NCBI RefSeq assembly: GCF_000424305.1
Contig: NZ_AUJQ01000008.1
Location: 62,001 to 126,000 of the forward strand
From: Pseudobutyrivibrio ruminis AD2017
Lineage (GTDB): Bacteria; Bacillota; Clostridia; Lachnospirales; Lachnospiraceae
Direction of reading: 5' to 3'
DNA: 64,000 bases
The position numbers and the translations under genes were made by a program. Positions 44,382-52,489 of the stretch are shown piece after piece; positions within the stretch are counted from its first letter, which is position 1, and each line of letters opens with the position of its first letter. Under the pieces are notes generated by a model that ran no database searches, was not told the DNA's origin, and saw only the letters and a program-made list of their open reading frames with translations.

Positions 44382-45893
44382 TTATCGGTTTTTGTACATA
44401 TTGGCCAGAGTAACTCTATCAATCTTACCATTAGCTGTAAACGGCATCTCTTCAAGGCGATTTACCTTGTTTGGTAGCATGTAGCGTGGCAGCTTTGTTT
44501 TAAGCGCTTTGATAAGGTCGCCTTCTGTGATATCGCCTACATAGTAAAGGACGATTTTGCCCTGTTCCTTGGCGTAGATGCAGCCGGAAAGCTTTATTTC
44601 TGGGACCAGGTTTACGTTGGCTTCGATTTCGCCTAACTCGATGCGGTGTCCCATGTGCTTTATCTGGAAATCCTTACGAGAGTGGAATATAAGCTCGCCG
44701 TATTCGTTGATGTGGCCCATATCTCCTGTGCGGTAAATGATTTCTGGATAAGCTGTGTTCAAAGGATTTTGAACATAGGCTTCGCTAGTCTTTTCTGGGT
44801 TGTTGTAGTAGCCAAGTGTAACAGATGTACCACGGATACAGATTTCACCCTGCTCTCCATCTTCTGCTAATGTGTTGTCATCCTTGAGTAAAAGAATTTC
44901 GGTGTTCTTGAATGGGAAGCCAACTGGGATTACTTCGTCATCTGCGAACTCTCGCTCAACTGGATAATAGCAGCACATACCAGTTCCCTCTGTAGGGCCG
45001 TAAAGATTGAAGAACTTTGCCTCAGGGCAAGCCTCTCTCCATAATCTAAACTGCTTGATTGGGAATACCTCGCTACCAAATGCGATAGTGCGAAGTGTGG
45101 TAGGCTTTACAGTATCAAATGTAGCAAAGGCACTAATCATTGTAAGTGCTGAAACTACCCAACAAACTGTATTAATATTGTGCTCATTAATATATTCCAC
45201 CAGCTTTACTGGGAACATAAAATATGAGTGTGGAATCAAATATGTAGTTGCTCCAAACTTAAGAGTTGGATAAAGCTCCTTAAGGCAGGCGTCAAAATAA
45301 AGTGGTGTCTGATTTCCAAAGATAGTGTCCTCATTGAAGCCAAGTGTTTCTGATAGCTGCTCGATATAATCGATAACAGAACGATGGCAGGCGCACACAC
45401 CCTTTGGCACGCCTGTAGAGCCTGACGTAAATACGATATAAATTGGATCTGTATCGATGGCCTTCTTTCTTACAAGAGCAAGTGCATCATAATCTGGCTT
45501 CGTATTTACGATATCTGAAAACAGAACAATGTCTGCTTTATAATCAAAGCCTTTTGCGATTTCCACTGTGCTATCATCGCAGATGATTACACGTGGCTTG
45601 CAGTTATCTAAAATAAGATTAATTCTTGTAGCAGGCATTTCGCTGTCGATTGGAACATAATAGCAGCCTGCGTTAATTACACCAAAAAAGGTTGCGATGG
45701 TGTTTGGACTCTTTTTCATGAACACGATAACTGGCTCACGCTTGCAGCCTTTGTTAATAAGACCTGTTCCTACGGAATCCATGATATTCTTTACGTCTGA
45801 AAAAGTAAGCTGTACCTCGTCATCGGCGTAGGCGATTTTGGTTGGTACTCGGTTTAAAGATTCGTTTAAATAGTCTAGTACGTTGTTTTGCAT
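44382..45893 (-). CDS. Adenylation enzyme, DltA-like amino acid/acyl activating ligase
   Basis: A 503-residue ANL-superfamily enzyme of the same length as DltA. The phosphate loop is YIVFTSGSTGVPKGV, with NLYGPTEGTG, YRTGDMG and the catalytic lysine near the end in FTANGKIDR. It would adenylate an acyl or amino acid and load the carrier protein of the next gene. The binding-pocket region reads YFDACLKELYPTL and AFGSEVFP, where DltA has FDLSVMDLYP and FCGEVLP. The substrate may therefore not be D-alanine. Confidence 0.85.
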   Translation of the reverse strand: MQNNVLDYLNESLNRVPTKIAYADDEVQLTFSDVKNIMDSVGTGLINKGCKREPVIVFMKKSPNTIATFFGVINAGCYYVPIDSEMPATRINLILDNCKPRVIICDDSTVEIAKGFDYKADIVLFSDIVNTKPDYDALALVRKKAIDTDPIYIVFTSGSTGVPKGVCACHRSVIDYIEQLSETLGFNEDTIFGNQTPLYFDACLKELYPTLKFGATTYLIPHSYFMFPVKLVEYINEHNINTVCWVVSALTMISAFATFDTVKPTTLRTIAFGSEVFPIKQFRLWREACPEAKFFNLYGPTEGTGMCCYYPVEREFADDEVIPVGFPFKNTEILLLKDDNTLAEDGEQGEICIRGTSVTLGYYNNPEKTSEAYVQNPLNTAYPEIIYRTGDMGHINEYGELIFHSRKDFQIKHMGHRIELGEIEANVNLVPEIKLSGCIYAKEQGKIVLYYVGDITEGDLIKALKTKLPRYMLPNKVNRLEEMPFTANGKIDRVTLANMYKNR

Positions 45894-45900
45894 TTTTTTA

Positions 45901-45950
45901 CCCTCATCCGCCCCTTCGGGGCACCTTCTCCCATGGGGAGAAGGCTTTTA
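45901..45950. repeat. Dispersed double-hairpin repeat, copy 3
   Basis: CCCTCATCC, hairpin GCCCC-TTC-GGGGC, then CCTTCTCCC-AT-GGGGAGAAGG. Its minus-strand end GATGAGGG is the ribosome-binding site for the adenylation-enzyme gene. Confidence 0.85.
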
Positions 45951-46664
45951 TTTTGTTATTAATTCTTCGTATTCTTTTCTTAGTTTTGCGCATTTTTTGA
46001 CGCAGTCGGCGGCTAGTACGTCTATGATGTCTAGCACCTTATCTCCTACATTGTGGTCACGCTTTACTATAGATAGCTCTGTGCAGCCTAAGATTATTAC
46101 ATCGGCGCCTGCTTCTAAAAGCTCGGTTTTGATAAGTTCGAACTCTTTCATAGCAACCTTGCGGCCAGCTTTGACATCATCATAGATGATAGACATAACC
46201 AGCTTTTGGCATTCTGTAGATGGATAGATGCATTTGATGTCGTAGTCCTTGAAGACCGAATCAAATAGATGCATCTGGGCCGTGCCATCTGTAGCCATGA
46301 TACCTACATTTTTAATTCCTCTTTCGTGTAGATACAAGGCAGCTTCCTTCACTCCATTCGATACAGGAACAAATACGCTGTCTGCTATTTGGTCATGGAA
46401 ATAGTGGGCTGTTATGCATGGCATAGCTATATAATCAATATTCTGCCTCTCCAATTCGTGGGCTATGTCCAGTATCTTAGGAAGAGGACTCTCTTTGCTT
46501 TCTCCTAAGATGTAGCCTGTTCTGTCCGGAATGGTTGGGCAGTTGTATATAATCATTTCAATGTTATCCTGGTCTGTGGCAGCGTCCGTCATTTCGATAA
46601 TGCGGCGCATGAAATAGGCTGTTGCCATTGGGCCCAGGCCACCGATTATTCCTAATTTTTTCAT
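45948..46664 (-). CDS. Aspartate/glutamate racemase family protein
   Basis: A 238-residue Asp/Glu racemase fold protein. It opens MKKLGIIGGLGPMATAYF. The two catalytic cysteines are Cys83 in MPCITAH (usually PCNTAH) and Cys194 in LGCTELS, so the two-cysteine, PLP-free mechanism is intact. It may produce a D-amino acid; its position before the Dlt-like adenylation gene suggests that amino acid could be the one transferred to the cell surface, but this is inference. The start follows a GATGAGGG site in the dispersed repeat. Confidence 0.88.
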   Translation of the reverse strand: MKKLGIIGGLGPMATAYFMRRIIEMTDAATDQDNIEMIIYNCPTIPDRTGYILGESKESPLPKILDIAHELERQNIDYIAMPCITAHYFHDQIADSVFVPVSNGVKEAALYLHERGIKNVGIMATDGTAQMHLFDSVFKDYDIKCIYPSTECQKLVMSIIYDDVKAGRKVAMKEFELIKTELLEAGADVIILGCTELSIVKRDHNVGDKVLDIIDVLAADCVKKCAKLRKEYEELITK

Positions 46665-46669
46665 GTTTA

Positions 46670-46715
46670 CCCTCATCAGTCAGCTTCGCTGACAGCTTCT
46701 CCCAGAGGGAGAAGC
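46670..46715. repeat. Dispersed double-hairpin repeat, copy 4
   Basis: CCCTCATCAG, hairpin GTCAGC-TTC-GCTGAC, then CTTCTCCC-AGA-GGGAGAAG. It supplies GATGAGGG as the ribosome-binding site of the racemase gene. Confidence 0.85.
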
Positions 46716-46720
46716 CTCAT

Positions 46721-47968
46721 TCAATTAAAATAAGTATATATTTCTCTGTCGTAATTGTGGGAACGATAGTGGGCGTTGGAATATTCCATCAGCTCCTCGT
46801 CCGTTAAATAAAATCCTTTGAATTCCTTGTCTGTACGAGGTGTGGTGTCGAAATGTCTCCAGCCCTCGCCGCAATCTATTACATTCCAGAAATGATGGCG
46901 GGTGGCAGTTGGAATGATTTCGATATCCTCATTCTTAATCCCAGCCCTAGTCAGAAGAGCCTTGCTTACAGCAAAATAGTTGTAGCAATCACCATGACGA
47001 TTTTTCAACCCATCGTAGGCTCCCTTAAGCCAATCACCTCTATCTTCGCTTTCGCTGTAACCAATGTTGCCTTTTACCCATACATAAATCGCGTGGGCCT
47101 TGTCATAATCAGACATATCTGGCTTTATGATTTGTGATAATACCTCATCCGCCAACTCGTTTACCTCATCCTCTGTATGCTCGGCAGCAATTACAGTAAT
47201 GACGCCTTCCTTCAAATCCATATTTCCCATGGCATCTGAAGCGATATATTCAATAGGATATTCTCCTGGAACATCAAGATTAACTCTGCTGCTATCCACC
47301 TTAAGCTCGATGTCAGAATTCTGATTATCTGTCACAGTGATTCCCTGTTTAAAGCTAACAGACTGTCCAACGTAAACAGTCTTATCCAGCTGCCCTTCAA
47401 TGACAGGTGGAACAATATCATATTCTTCTACCAAATGCAGCACCGTGTCTGCTTCAGTACGATTTCCTGATGGGTCCTCTGCAGCGATAGTAACTGGAAT
47501 ATCTCCATAATTATCAAAGCTGATACCGTTGCTAAAAAAGATATTAACGTTCCCAGATAAATCACTGGCTTCCGTAACAAAATCATTAGCTGTTGGAATT
47601 TCATTTTTAGTACAAGTGAGTTCTTTTACAGATAAGCTGGGTGCTACTGTATCCTCCACATCAAGAGTACATTTATATGTGTAAGGCTTACATTTGATTT
47701 CTACTTCGTAGGAGCCTGCCCTATTAATGTTGTAAACGCTTCCCTTAGTAAATTCTACATTTAGTCCTTCTCGTTTTAAAAAATCTTCTGGAGATATTTC
47801 GGTTCCAAGTTCTACAACGCAGTTTTTGTAAACTCGGCTTGAATAATCATAATAAAAGTAGGCCCCCAAACCTGAGCATACTACAACACCTGCAGCAACA
47901 ACGGGAATGAAAAGCCTACTGCGCCTTCTTTTTCTTTTATGTTTTCTACGTCTAATATCATTTTCCAT
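46721..47968 (-). CDS. Membrane-anchored transglutaminase-like protein with Ig-like domains
   Basis: A 415-residue protein. A very basic N-terminus (RRRKHKRKRRRSR) precedes one transmembrane helix, two or three Ig-like/DUF5011-type domains (about 75-270, with SYEVEIKCKPY and PGEYPIEYIASDAMGN) and a transglutaminase-like domain. That domain has the triad Cys in KNRHGDCYNYFAV, His in RHHFWNVI and Asp in HFDTTPRTD. It likely acts on cell-wall or surface proteins, as a peptidase or cross-linking enzyme. The start at 47968 is chosen from GGAG spacing; upstream ATGs are possible. Confidence 0.83.
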   Translation of the reverse strand: MENDIRRRKHKRKRRRSRLFIPVVAAGVVVCSGLGAYFYYDYSSRVYKNCVVELGTEISPEDFLKREGLNVEFTKGSVYNINRAGSYEVEIKCKPYTYKCTLDVEDTVAPSLSVKELTCTKNEIPTANDFVTEASDLSGNVNIFFSNGISFDNYGDIPVTIAAEDPSGNRTEADTVLHLVEEYDIVPPVIEGQLDKTVYVGQSVSFKQGITVTDNQNSDIELKVDSSRVNLDVPGEYPIEYIASDAMGNMDLKEGVITVIAAEHTEDEVNELADEVLSQIIKPDMSDYDKAHAIYVWVKGNIGYSESEDRGDWLKGAYDGLKNRHGDCYNYFAVSKALLTRAGIKNEDIEIIPTATRHHFWNVIDCGEGWRHFDTTPRTDKEFKGFYLTDEELMEYSNAHYRSHNYDREIYTYFN

Positions 47969-48032
47969 AATAAACATCATCTCCAGAGTGGATTTCACTC
48001 GAAGATAATTTTATCAATCATGGAACCTATAG

Positions 48033-48716
48033 TCAAATCTTGGAATTACTAATTATGTCAGTAACTACAAGGCCATTTTCAGATGCCACAAAGACTATAT
48101 CAAATCCATGATATGCCATTTTAAAATCTCTGGATTTGCCCCTGTCATACCCTGCTCTAGGGTCCTGTGATAGCACCTGAATTGCAGACTGGCGAAGGTC
48201 CTTTGGAAGCTTGTTTAAAAACTCCTCCGGGAAATCCACCTGCACCTGATTGCCCTTTGATAAAGAATCTGTAAATCCACCTTTTGCATCAGGGTGAGCA
48301 TCGGCGTAAGGAATATATGGTTTGATGTCGTAGATAGGAGTCCCATCTAACATATCCACACCACTTACCACTAACACCATTCCCTCTGATTCAGTGTCCT
48401 TTACCTCGATAAGCTTCACCGAAGACATACCGATGTTGTTAGGCCTGTATGGTGCTCTGGTGGCAAAAACTCCCATGTGCTTTTCACCACCTAAGCGTGG
48501 CGGGCGAACTGTGCCCCCTTCTAATGGCTTGTTCTTAGAAAAGCCCCACAACAGCCACAGATAATCGTAATCTGTAATGCCTTCTATGTATGTGGGATTT
48601 CTGAATTCTTTAGTAAAAACAATGTAGCCTATTTCATCTGCAAGACCGCTCTGTCTTGGGATGCCAAATTTCTGACTGAAGCCTGTTTTAATGTGTGCAA
48701 TTTCTTTTAATTCCAT
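48033..48716 (-). CDS. trmO: tRNA (N6-threonylcarbamoyladenosine-37-N6)-methyltransferase
   Basis: A 227-residue TrmO/YaeB-family enzyme (UPF0066), which methylates the t6A base next to the anticodon of some threonine tRNAs using S-adenosylmethionine. Characteristic are IGYIVFTKEFRNPTYIEGITDYDYLWLLWGF, the HMGVFATRAPYRPNNIGMSSVKL motif and DGTPIYDIKPYIPYAD. The ATG at 48716 matches the family N-terminus and follows AAGGAT; an upstream in-frame start would run through the apt terminator. Confidence 0.92.
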   Translation of the reverse strand: MELKEIAHIKTGFSQKFGIPRQSGLADEIGYIVFTKEFRNPTYIEGITDYDYLWLLWGFSKNKPLEGGTVRPPRLGGEKHMGVFATRAPYRPNNIGMSSVKLIEVKDTESEGMVLVVSGVDMLDGTPIYDIKPYIPYADAHPDAKGGFTDSLSKGNQVQVDFPEEFLNKLPKDLRQSAIQVLSQDPRAGYDRGKSRDFKMAYHGFDIVFVASENGLVVTDIISNSKI

Positions 48717-48734
48717 AGTATCTGCAATCCTTAA

Positions 48735-48765
48735 TAAAAAAAGGCAGTACCGCGAAAGTACTGCC
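48735..48765 (-). terminator. Terminator of apt
   Basis: GGCAGTAC and GTACTGCC form a perfect 8-bp stem around TTTCGCG, followed by seven T on the minus strand, just behind apt. Confidence 0.93.
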
Positions 48766-48779
48766 AATAAATGTAAATA

Positions 48780-49304
48780 TTATTTTCCTTCGTATGTAAC
48801 AACTGATGATACATCATACTTAGCAAGCTTCTCACGTCCGTTAAGTCCTGCAAGCTCCATAAGGAAGATAATCTTAACAACCTCTCCGCCAAGCTCCTCA
48901 ACAAGCTGAGCTGCTGCTTCGATAGTACCGCCTGTAGCGATAAGGTCATCTACGATAACAACCTTCTGGCCTGGCTTAACTGCATCCTTATGCATTTCGA
49001 TAGTAGCTGTGCCGTACTCAAGGTCGTAAGTCTTCTCAATAGTTTCGCATGGGAGCTTACCCTTCTTACGGATAAGTACGAATGGTTTATTAAGTGCATA
49101 AGCAAGTGGTGCACCAAATATAAATCCACGGCTCTCAGCGCCTGCGATAACATCGCAATCAACATTTTCAAGTAACTTCTTCATCTCATCAATAGCGAGG
49201 TGGAAGCCCTCAGCATCCTGAAGGATACTAGTAACATCACGGAACATGATGCCTGGCTCTGGAAAATCCGGAATAGTTCTGATGTAATCTTCTACTTTTT
49301 TCAT
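48780..49304 (-). CDS. apt: Adenine phosphoribosyltransferase
   Basis: A 174-residue purine-salvage enzyme making AMP from adenine and PRPP. The PRPP-binding loop reads VVIVDDLIATGGTIEAA, and AGAESRGFIFGAPLAYAL and the N-terminal RTIPDFPEPGIMFRDVT motif are diagnostic. It is a single gene with its own terminator. Confidence 0.97.
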   Translation of the reverse strand: MKKVEDYIRTIPDFPEPGIMFRDVTSILQDAEGFHLAIDEMKKLLENVDCDVIAGAESRGFIFGAPLAYALNKPFVLIRKKGKLPCETIEKTYDLEYGTATIEMHKDAVKPGQKVVIVDDLIATGGTIEAAAQLVEELGGEVVKIIFLMELAGLNGREKLAKYDVSSVVTYEGK

Positions 49305-49424
49305 ATGACTCCTTCTATCTGATGTGCCGCATAATTTCCATTGGAACGGCTAACAAAAACATTGGATAAAAAGATATTATCCTTATAAATTATACGGTTT
49401 TTGTATATATATTTCAAGTGCACA

Positions 49425-50240
49425 TTACAAACTCAATCTATCTTCTATTTCTGCCTTTAAGAATATTTTAGTAGACTCTAAGTTCTTCACAGGATGAAGC
49501 TTATTTCGTTTTACTAAATCATTAACGTTTTGCCTACTACAGTCAAGACTTGCGCATACACCTGTTGTAGATATAGTTCTTTGTTCAATGAATAATTTAA
49601 AGTCCTCGTATTTAATATCCTGTAATTTTCCTGCTTCATATAGTTCTTCACAGGATATCTGTCTATCCTCATCCCAAGCAACACCATATCCTGATATGAG
49701 TGGCTTCATAGAATAATAGTAGTTCTCATTTATTGGCAAATATTGAATCCAATCATATATATCAGCGAAATCTCTTAAATCGCAAATCTTTGTTTCTCCA
49801 TTATGAAAGAAAACTAACAATCTCATACCTGATAATAGTACAAAATCTTCAATTCTTTTTTGTAAGCGGTCCATTATATCAATCGGCATGTATTTAGCAG
49901 GAATAGGCTTAAGATAAAAATCATCTTGAGCACATCTGCCATCACTTAATACAAGAAGTTGATGTTCATCATAATAATCTAAGCCCGCCTCTTTTAAAAT
50001 CAGACCGATGTTTTGGCGATCTTCAGGCACCAGTCTTTCTTTCAACCAAAGCTTTGTTATAAAGGGACCTACTGTTCGTTGACCTTTTTTTATGACTGTA
50101 TCCAATAGCAATGGAGCATCCTTATATTCCAAATCATCCGGTAATTCTGTAATATACTGATTCAATTTTTCATCATAGATAATCACGCCATATAGTCTAT
50201 CATCACCCTTTAAATCACTTCTTATTTCGAAGTATTTCAT
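49425..50240 (-). CDS. DUF2442-like protein with C-terminal DNA-binding region
   Basis: A 271-residue protein. The central part (about 140-200) has the DUF2442-like pattern LLVFFHNGETKICDLRDF, then a Tyr-rich stretch and YGVAWDEDRQISCEELYEAG. The C-terminal part contains a helix-turn-helix-like segment ISTTGVCASLDCSRQNVNDLVKRNKLHPVKN. It overlaps the preceding 60-codon ORF by 26 nt and has GGTGG before its ATG, so they form a coupled pair. The promoter carries a perfect 15-bp palindrome, a likely autoregulatory operator. The exact role is unknown. Confidence 0.7.
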   Translation of the reverse strand: MKYFEIRSDLKGDDRLYGVIIYDEKLNQYITELPDDLEYKDAPLLLDTVIKKGQRTVGPFITKLWLKERLVPEDRQNIGLILKEAGLDYYDEHQLLVLSDGRCAQDDFYLKPIPAKYMPIDIMDRLQKRIEDFVLLSGMRLLVFFHNGETKICDLRDFADIYDWIQYLPINENYYYSMKPLISGYGVAWDEDRQISCEELYEAGKLQDIKYEDFKLFIEQRTISTTGVCASLDCSRQNVNDLVKRNKLHPVKNLESTKIFLKAEIEDRLSL

Positions 50241-50397
50241 AAAAAGTCCACCTTTCAGATATCATTTCAGCAATCTTATCCACAAAGCCTGATATTAGGA
50301 TGCCATCTAAATCTTCAAATAAAGATTCTACAATATCATTCTTATTTTTCGGTAATGATATCATTTTTTCCTTAGGAATCAATGCAAGATTTTCCAT
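50215..50397 (-). CDS. Small protein paired with the DUF2442/HTH gene (60 aa)
   Basis: A 60-residue, mostly helical, charged protein (MENLALIPKEKMISLPKNKND, ending EMISERWTFYEILRNKK). It starts about 55 nt downstream of a sigma-A promoter and its 3' end overlaps the next gene. Size and coupling resemble antitoxin-toxin or repressor pairs, but no family is recognised. The ribosome-binding site (AGGA at 11-12 nt) is weak and no other in-frame start is available after the preceding stop. Confidence 0.5.
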   Translation of the reverse strand: MENLALIPKEKMISLPKNKNDIVESLFEDLDGILISGFVDKIAEMISERWTFYEILRNKK

Positions 50398-50453
50398 AGA
50401 TATCTTAAATCCTGTAATTCTTTAACTACTTTCATTTGTTTTACCTTAAAAGG

Positions 50454-50483
50454 AGTATAACTCTAAAACTTGACCCTCGTCAA
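50454..50483 (-). promoter_or_regulatory. Sigma-A promoter of the DUF2442/HTH pair
   Basis: Minus strand TTGACG, 18-nt spacer, TATACT. The -35 box and spacer lie inside the perfect palindrome 50460-50493. Confidence 0.75.
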
Positions 50484-50493
50484 GTTTTAGAGT
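50460..50493. promoter_or_regulatory. Perfect palindromic operator candidate
   Basis: ACTCTAAAACTTGAC and its exact reverse complement form 15-bp arms around a 4-nt centre (CCTC). It covers the promoter of the DUF2442/HTH pair and has no T-run on that strand, so an operator is more likely than a terminator. Confidence 0.7.
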
Positions 50494-50501
50494 TTAAGCA
50501 T

Positions 50502-50525
50502 AAAAAAGGGGTCCCGGAGGACCCC
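50502..50525 (-). terminator. Terminator of flagellin gene 1
   Basis: GGGGTCC-TCCG-GGACCCC stem followed by TTTTTT on the minus strand, about 70 nt after the flagellin stop. Confidence 0.93.
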
Positions 50526-50592
50526 AATTTGTGGATAGTACTAAGCCTCATTTCGGGAAGCTTGTGTGTACCGATGCGTTTGGCCACGCTAA

Positions 50593-52101
50593 TTACTGAA
50601 GTAATGAAAGAACACCCTGTGTTGCCTGATTTGCCTGAGCGAGCATTGACTGGCCTGCCTGAGCAAGAATATTGTTCTTGCTGTATGTAACCATCTCGTC
50701 AGCCATATCTGTATCACGGATACGTGATTCAGCGGCATCTGTGTTCTCAACTACGTTATCAAGATTTGCTATACTGTGCTCTAATCTGTTCTGGATGGCA
50801 CCAAGGCTTGATCTCTGTGCTGATACCTTTGTTAAAGCATCAGCAATAGAATCGATTGCGTATGTTGCGGCTTTACCTGTGGCATCACTTACGTTTAGTC
50901 CCTGAATACCTAGAGCTGTTGCTGACATTGATTCGATATTTACGCTAATCTTATTTGTCATATCAGCGTCTGAACCTACATGCAAATTGAATGAAAGATC
51001 ATTCTGAACTACTGCTGTTCCCTTCTGGATGATGAACTGAACCTTATCATTTGCGGTTGTAATCTCAGATGGTAGTTTATTGCTGTTTTGAGCAATTGTA
51101 CTTTCTAATGCACCTTCTTTAATGATATCAGTTGTTCCAATCTTAACTGTTAATCCAGCAATAACAGCATCAGCACCAATTGATGATGCTGCTCTTAGCT
51201 CATTTGCCATCAGCTCGTATGCTTTCGCCTGAGTAATGACTGTTGTATTCTTAGAATCTACACCATTTTCCGTAACACCTGTTGTACCTGTAGTTGGACC
51301 ATACTGTCCCATATCATTGAAGAGAGTCACTGACTTACCATTGTATTCAATAGTAGAACCGTTGCTGGCAAATTTGATAAACTCATCCTTGTTAAGCTCA
51401 GATGTGTTAACGTTTGTATTGTCAGCAATTGTAAATGACTTACCATCAATCTTAACTACAGAGCCATTAGTCAGGCTTGTTGCACCCAAAATAGCTAAAC
51501 CATTGTTAATCATTGTTGCTGTTGATGCTCCAGCGACACCAATTGTGTACTTTGTACCACCAATTGTTACTGTGTCACCCATTGCAAGAGCTTTGATTGT
51601 AAATGTTGCCTTTGTGGTGTTCTGTGTAAGTGTGCCATCAAGGCCCGCATCATGCGCCTTAATTACTTGTGTCTTGGTGCCAAAGTCCCCCTTGAGAAGA
51701 TAGGTCTCATTGAACTTAGTCGTCTCAGCGACACGGTCGATTTCTGTTGTTAACTGTCTAATTTCATCCTGAATAGATGAACGGTCATCTTCAGAGTTTG
51801 TACCGTTTGCTGCCTGGACTGCCAATTCATTCATTCTCTGTAACATAGAATGTACCTCTGTAAGGGCACCTTCGGCGGTTTGTACTGCTGAGATACCATC
51901 TGATGCATTTGTTGAAGCTTGATCCAGACCACGAATCTGCTTTCTCATTTTCTCTGAAATTGAGAGACCAGCTGCATCATCAGCGGCTCTGTTGATTCTA
52001 AAACCACTTGAAAGTTTCTCAGTAGACTTAGACTGAGCATTTGTTGTTATTCCTAACATTCTTGAAGCATTAGCTGCCTGCATATTGTGTTGTACTACCA
52101 T
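50593..52101 (-). CDS. fliC: Flagellin 1 (long)
   Basis: A 502-residue flagellar filament subunit. The conserved N-terminal D0/D1 part (about 1-150) contains MVVQHNMQAANASRML, KLSSGFRINRAADDAAGLSISEKMR and LQRMNELAVQAANGTN. The C-terminal part (about 400-502) has RSSLGAIQNRLEHSI, AAESRIRDTDMADEMV and the terminal QATQGVLSLLQ. The middle (about 150-400) is the variable surface domain and shares several blocks with flagellin 2. It has a sigma-28 promoter and a leader of about 310 nt whose Shine-Dalgarno sits in a small hairpin. Confidence 0.97.
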   Translation of the reverse strand: MVVQHNMQAANASRMLGITTNAQSKSTEKLSSGFRINRAADDAAGLSISEKMRKQIRGLDQASTNASDGISAVQTAEGALTEVHSMLQRMNELAVQAANGTNSEDDRSSIQDEIRQLTTEIDRVAETTKFNETYLLKGDFGTKTQVIKAHDAGLDGTLTQNTTKATFTIKALAMGDTVTIGGTKYTIGVAGASTATMINNGLAILGATSLTNGSVVKIDGKSFTIADNTNVNTSELNKDEFIKFASNGSTIEYNGKSVTLFNDMGQYGPTTGTTGVTENGVDSKNTTVITQAKAYELMANELRAASSIGADAVIAGLTVKIGTTDIIKEGALESTIAQNSNKLPSEITTANDKVQFIIQKGTAVVQNDLSFNLHVGSDADMTNKISVNIESMSATALGIQGLNVSDATGKAATYAIDSIADALTKVSAQRSSLGAIQNRLEHSIANLDNVVENTDAAESRIRDTDMADEMVTYSKNNILAQAGQSMLAQANQATQGVLSLLQ

Positions 52102-52106
52102 AATTT

Positions 52107-52120
52107 CTACCTCCTTGTAG
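52107..52120 (-). promoter_or_regulatory. Shine-Dalgarno hairpin of flagellin 1 (CsrA-like site)
   Basis: CTAC-AAGGAG-GTAG: a 4-bp stem holding the Shine-Dalgarno in the loop, 5 nt before the ATG. The sequence closely follows the CsrA consensus (ACARGGA in a hairpin loop). Just upstream GGGAG can pair with CTCTC. Confidence 0.6.
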
Positions 52121-52416
52121 ATACTCCCACGATTCCATTCATGAGAGATGCGATATTTTTTCGCATAACATTAGTTAATAATCTTAAAAGTTTCATGATT
52201 GAAAACGCTACATACTTTAGGCTGCATTTCCGTATCTATATTACAAGGGAGTGACCAACCTCCGCGTGTAATCAAGGAAAGAAATTAAAGTAGTTTAGCT
52301 TTATTAAATTGTAAAGCTACGAGTGTAGTTTAATCACTTTTCCGCGCGATTATGAAAAACGACTAAACTTAGGTGGACAACAAATACAATTTGTATACTG
52401 TTTCCATCTACTACAA

Positions 52417-52443
52417 TTATCGGAAAAGATTTTCGAAACTTTA
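52417..52443 (-). promoter_or_regulatory. Sigma-28 promoter of flagellin 1
   Basis: Minus strand TAAA, 15-nt spacer, TCCGATAA, an almost perfect sigma-28 (SigD) match. The leader of about 300 nt to the start codon (52102-52416) has several hairpins and no gene. Confidence 0.9.
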
Positions 52444-52454
52444 GAATAGATTTT

Positions 52455-52488
52455 AAAAAAATAGGACCTCCCGCCTGGAAGTCCTATT
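52455..52488 (-). terminator. Terminator of the HipA-like gene
   Basis: ATAGGACTTCC pairs with GGAGGTCCTAT around AGGC, followed by seven T. It is nearly identical to the hairpin at 53900-53944 on the other side of the HipA-like module. Confidence 0.9.
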
Positions 52489-52489
52489 T

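Noticed and set aside
50502-50525. Reading the flagellin terminator as part of the palindromic operator
   Set aside because: The two structures are separate; only this one has a T-tract on the flagellin strand.
51236-51703. Plus-strand 155-residue ORF in flagellin 1
   Set aside because: Antisense shadow of the variable flagellin domain; no start signal.
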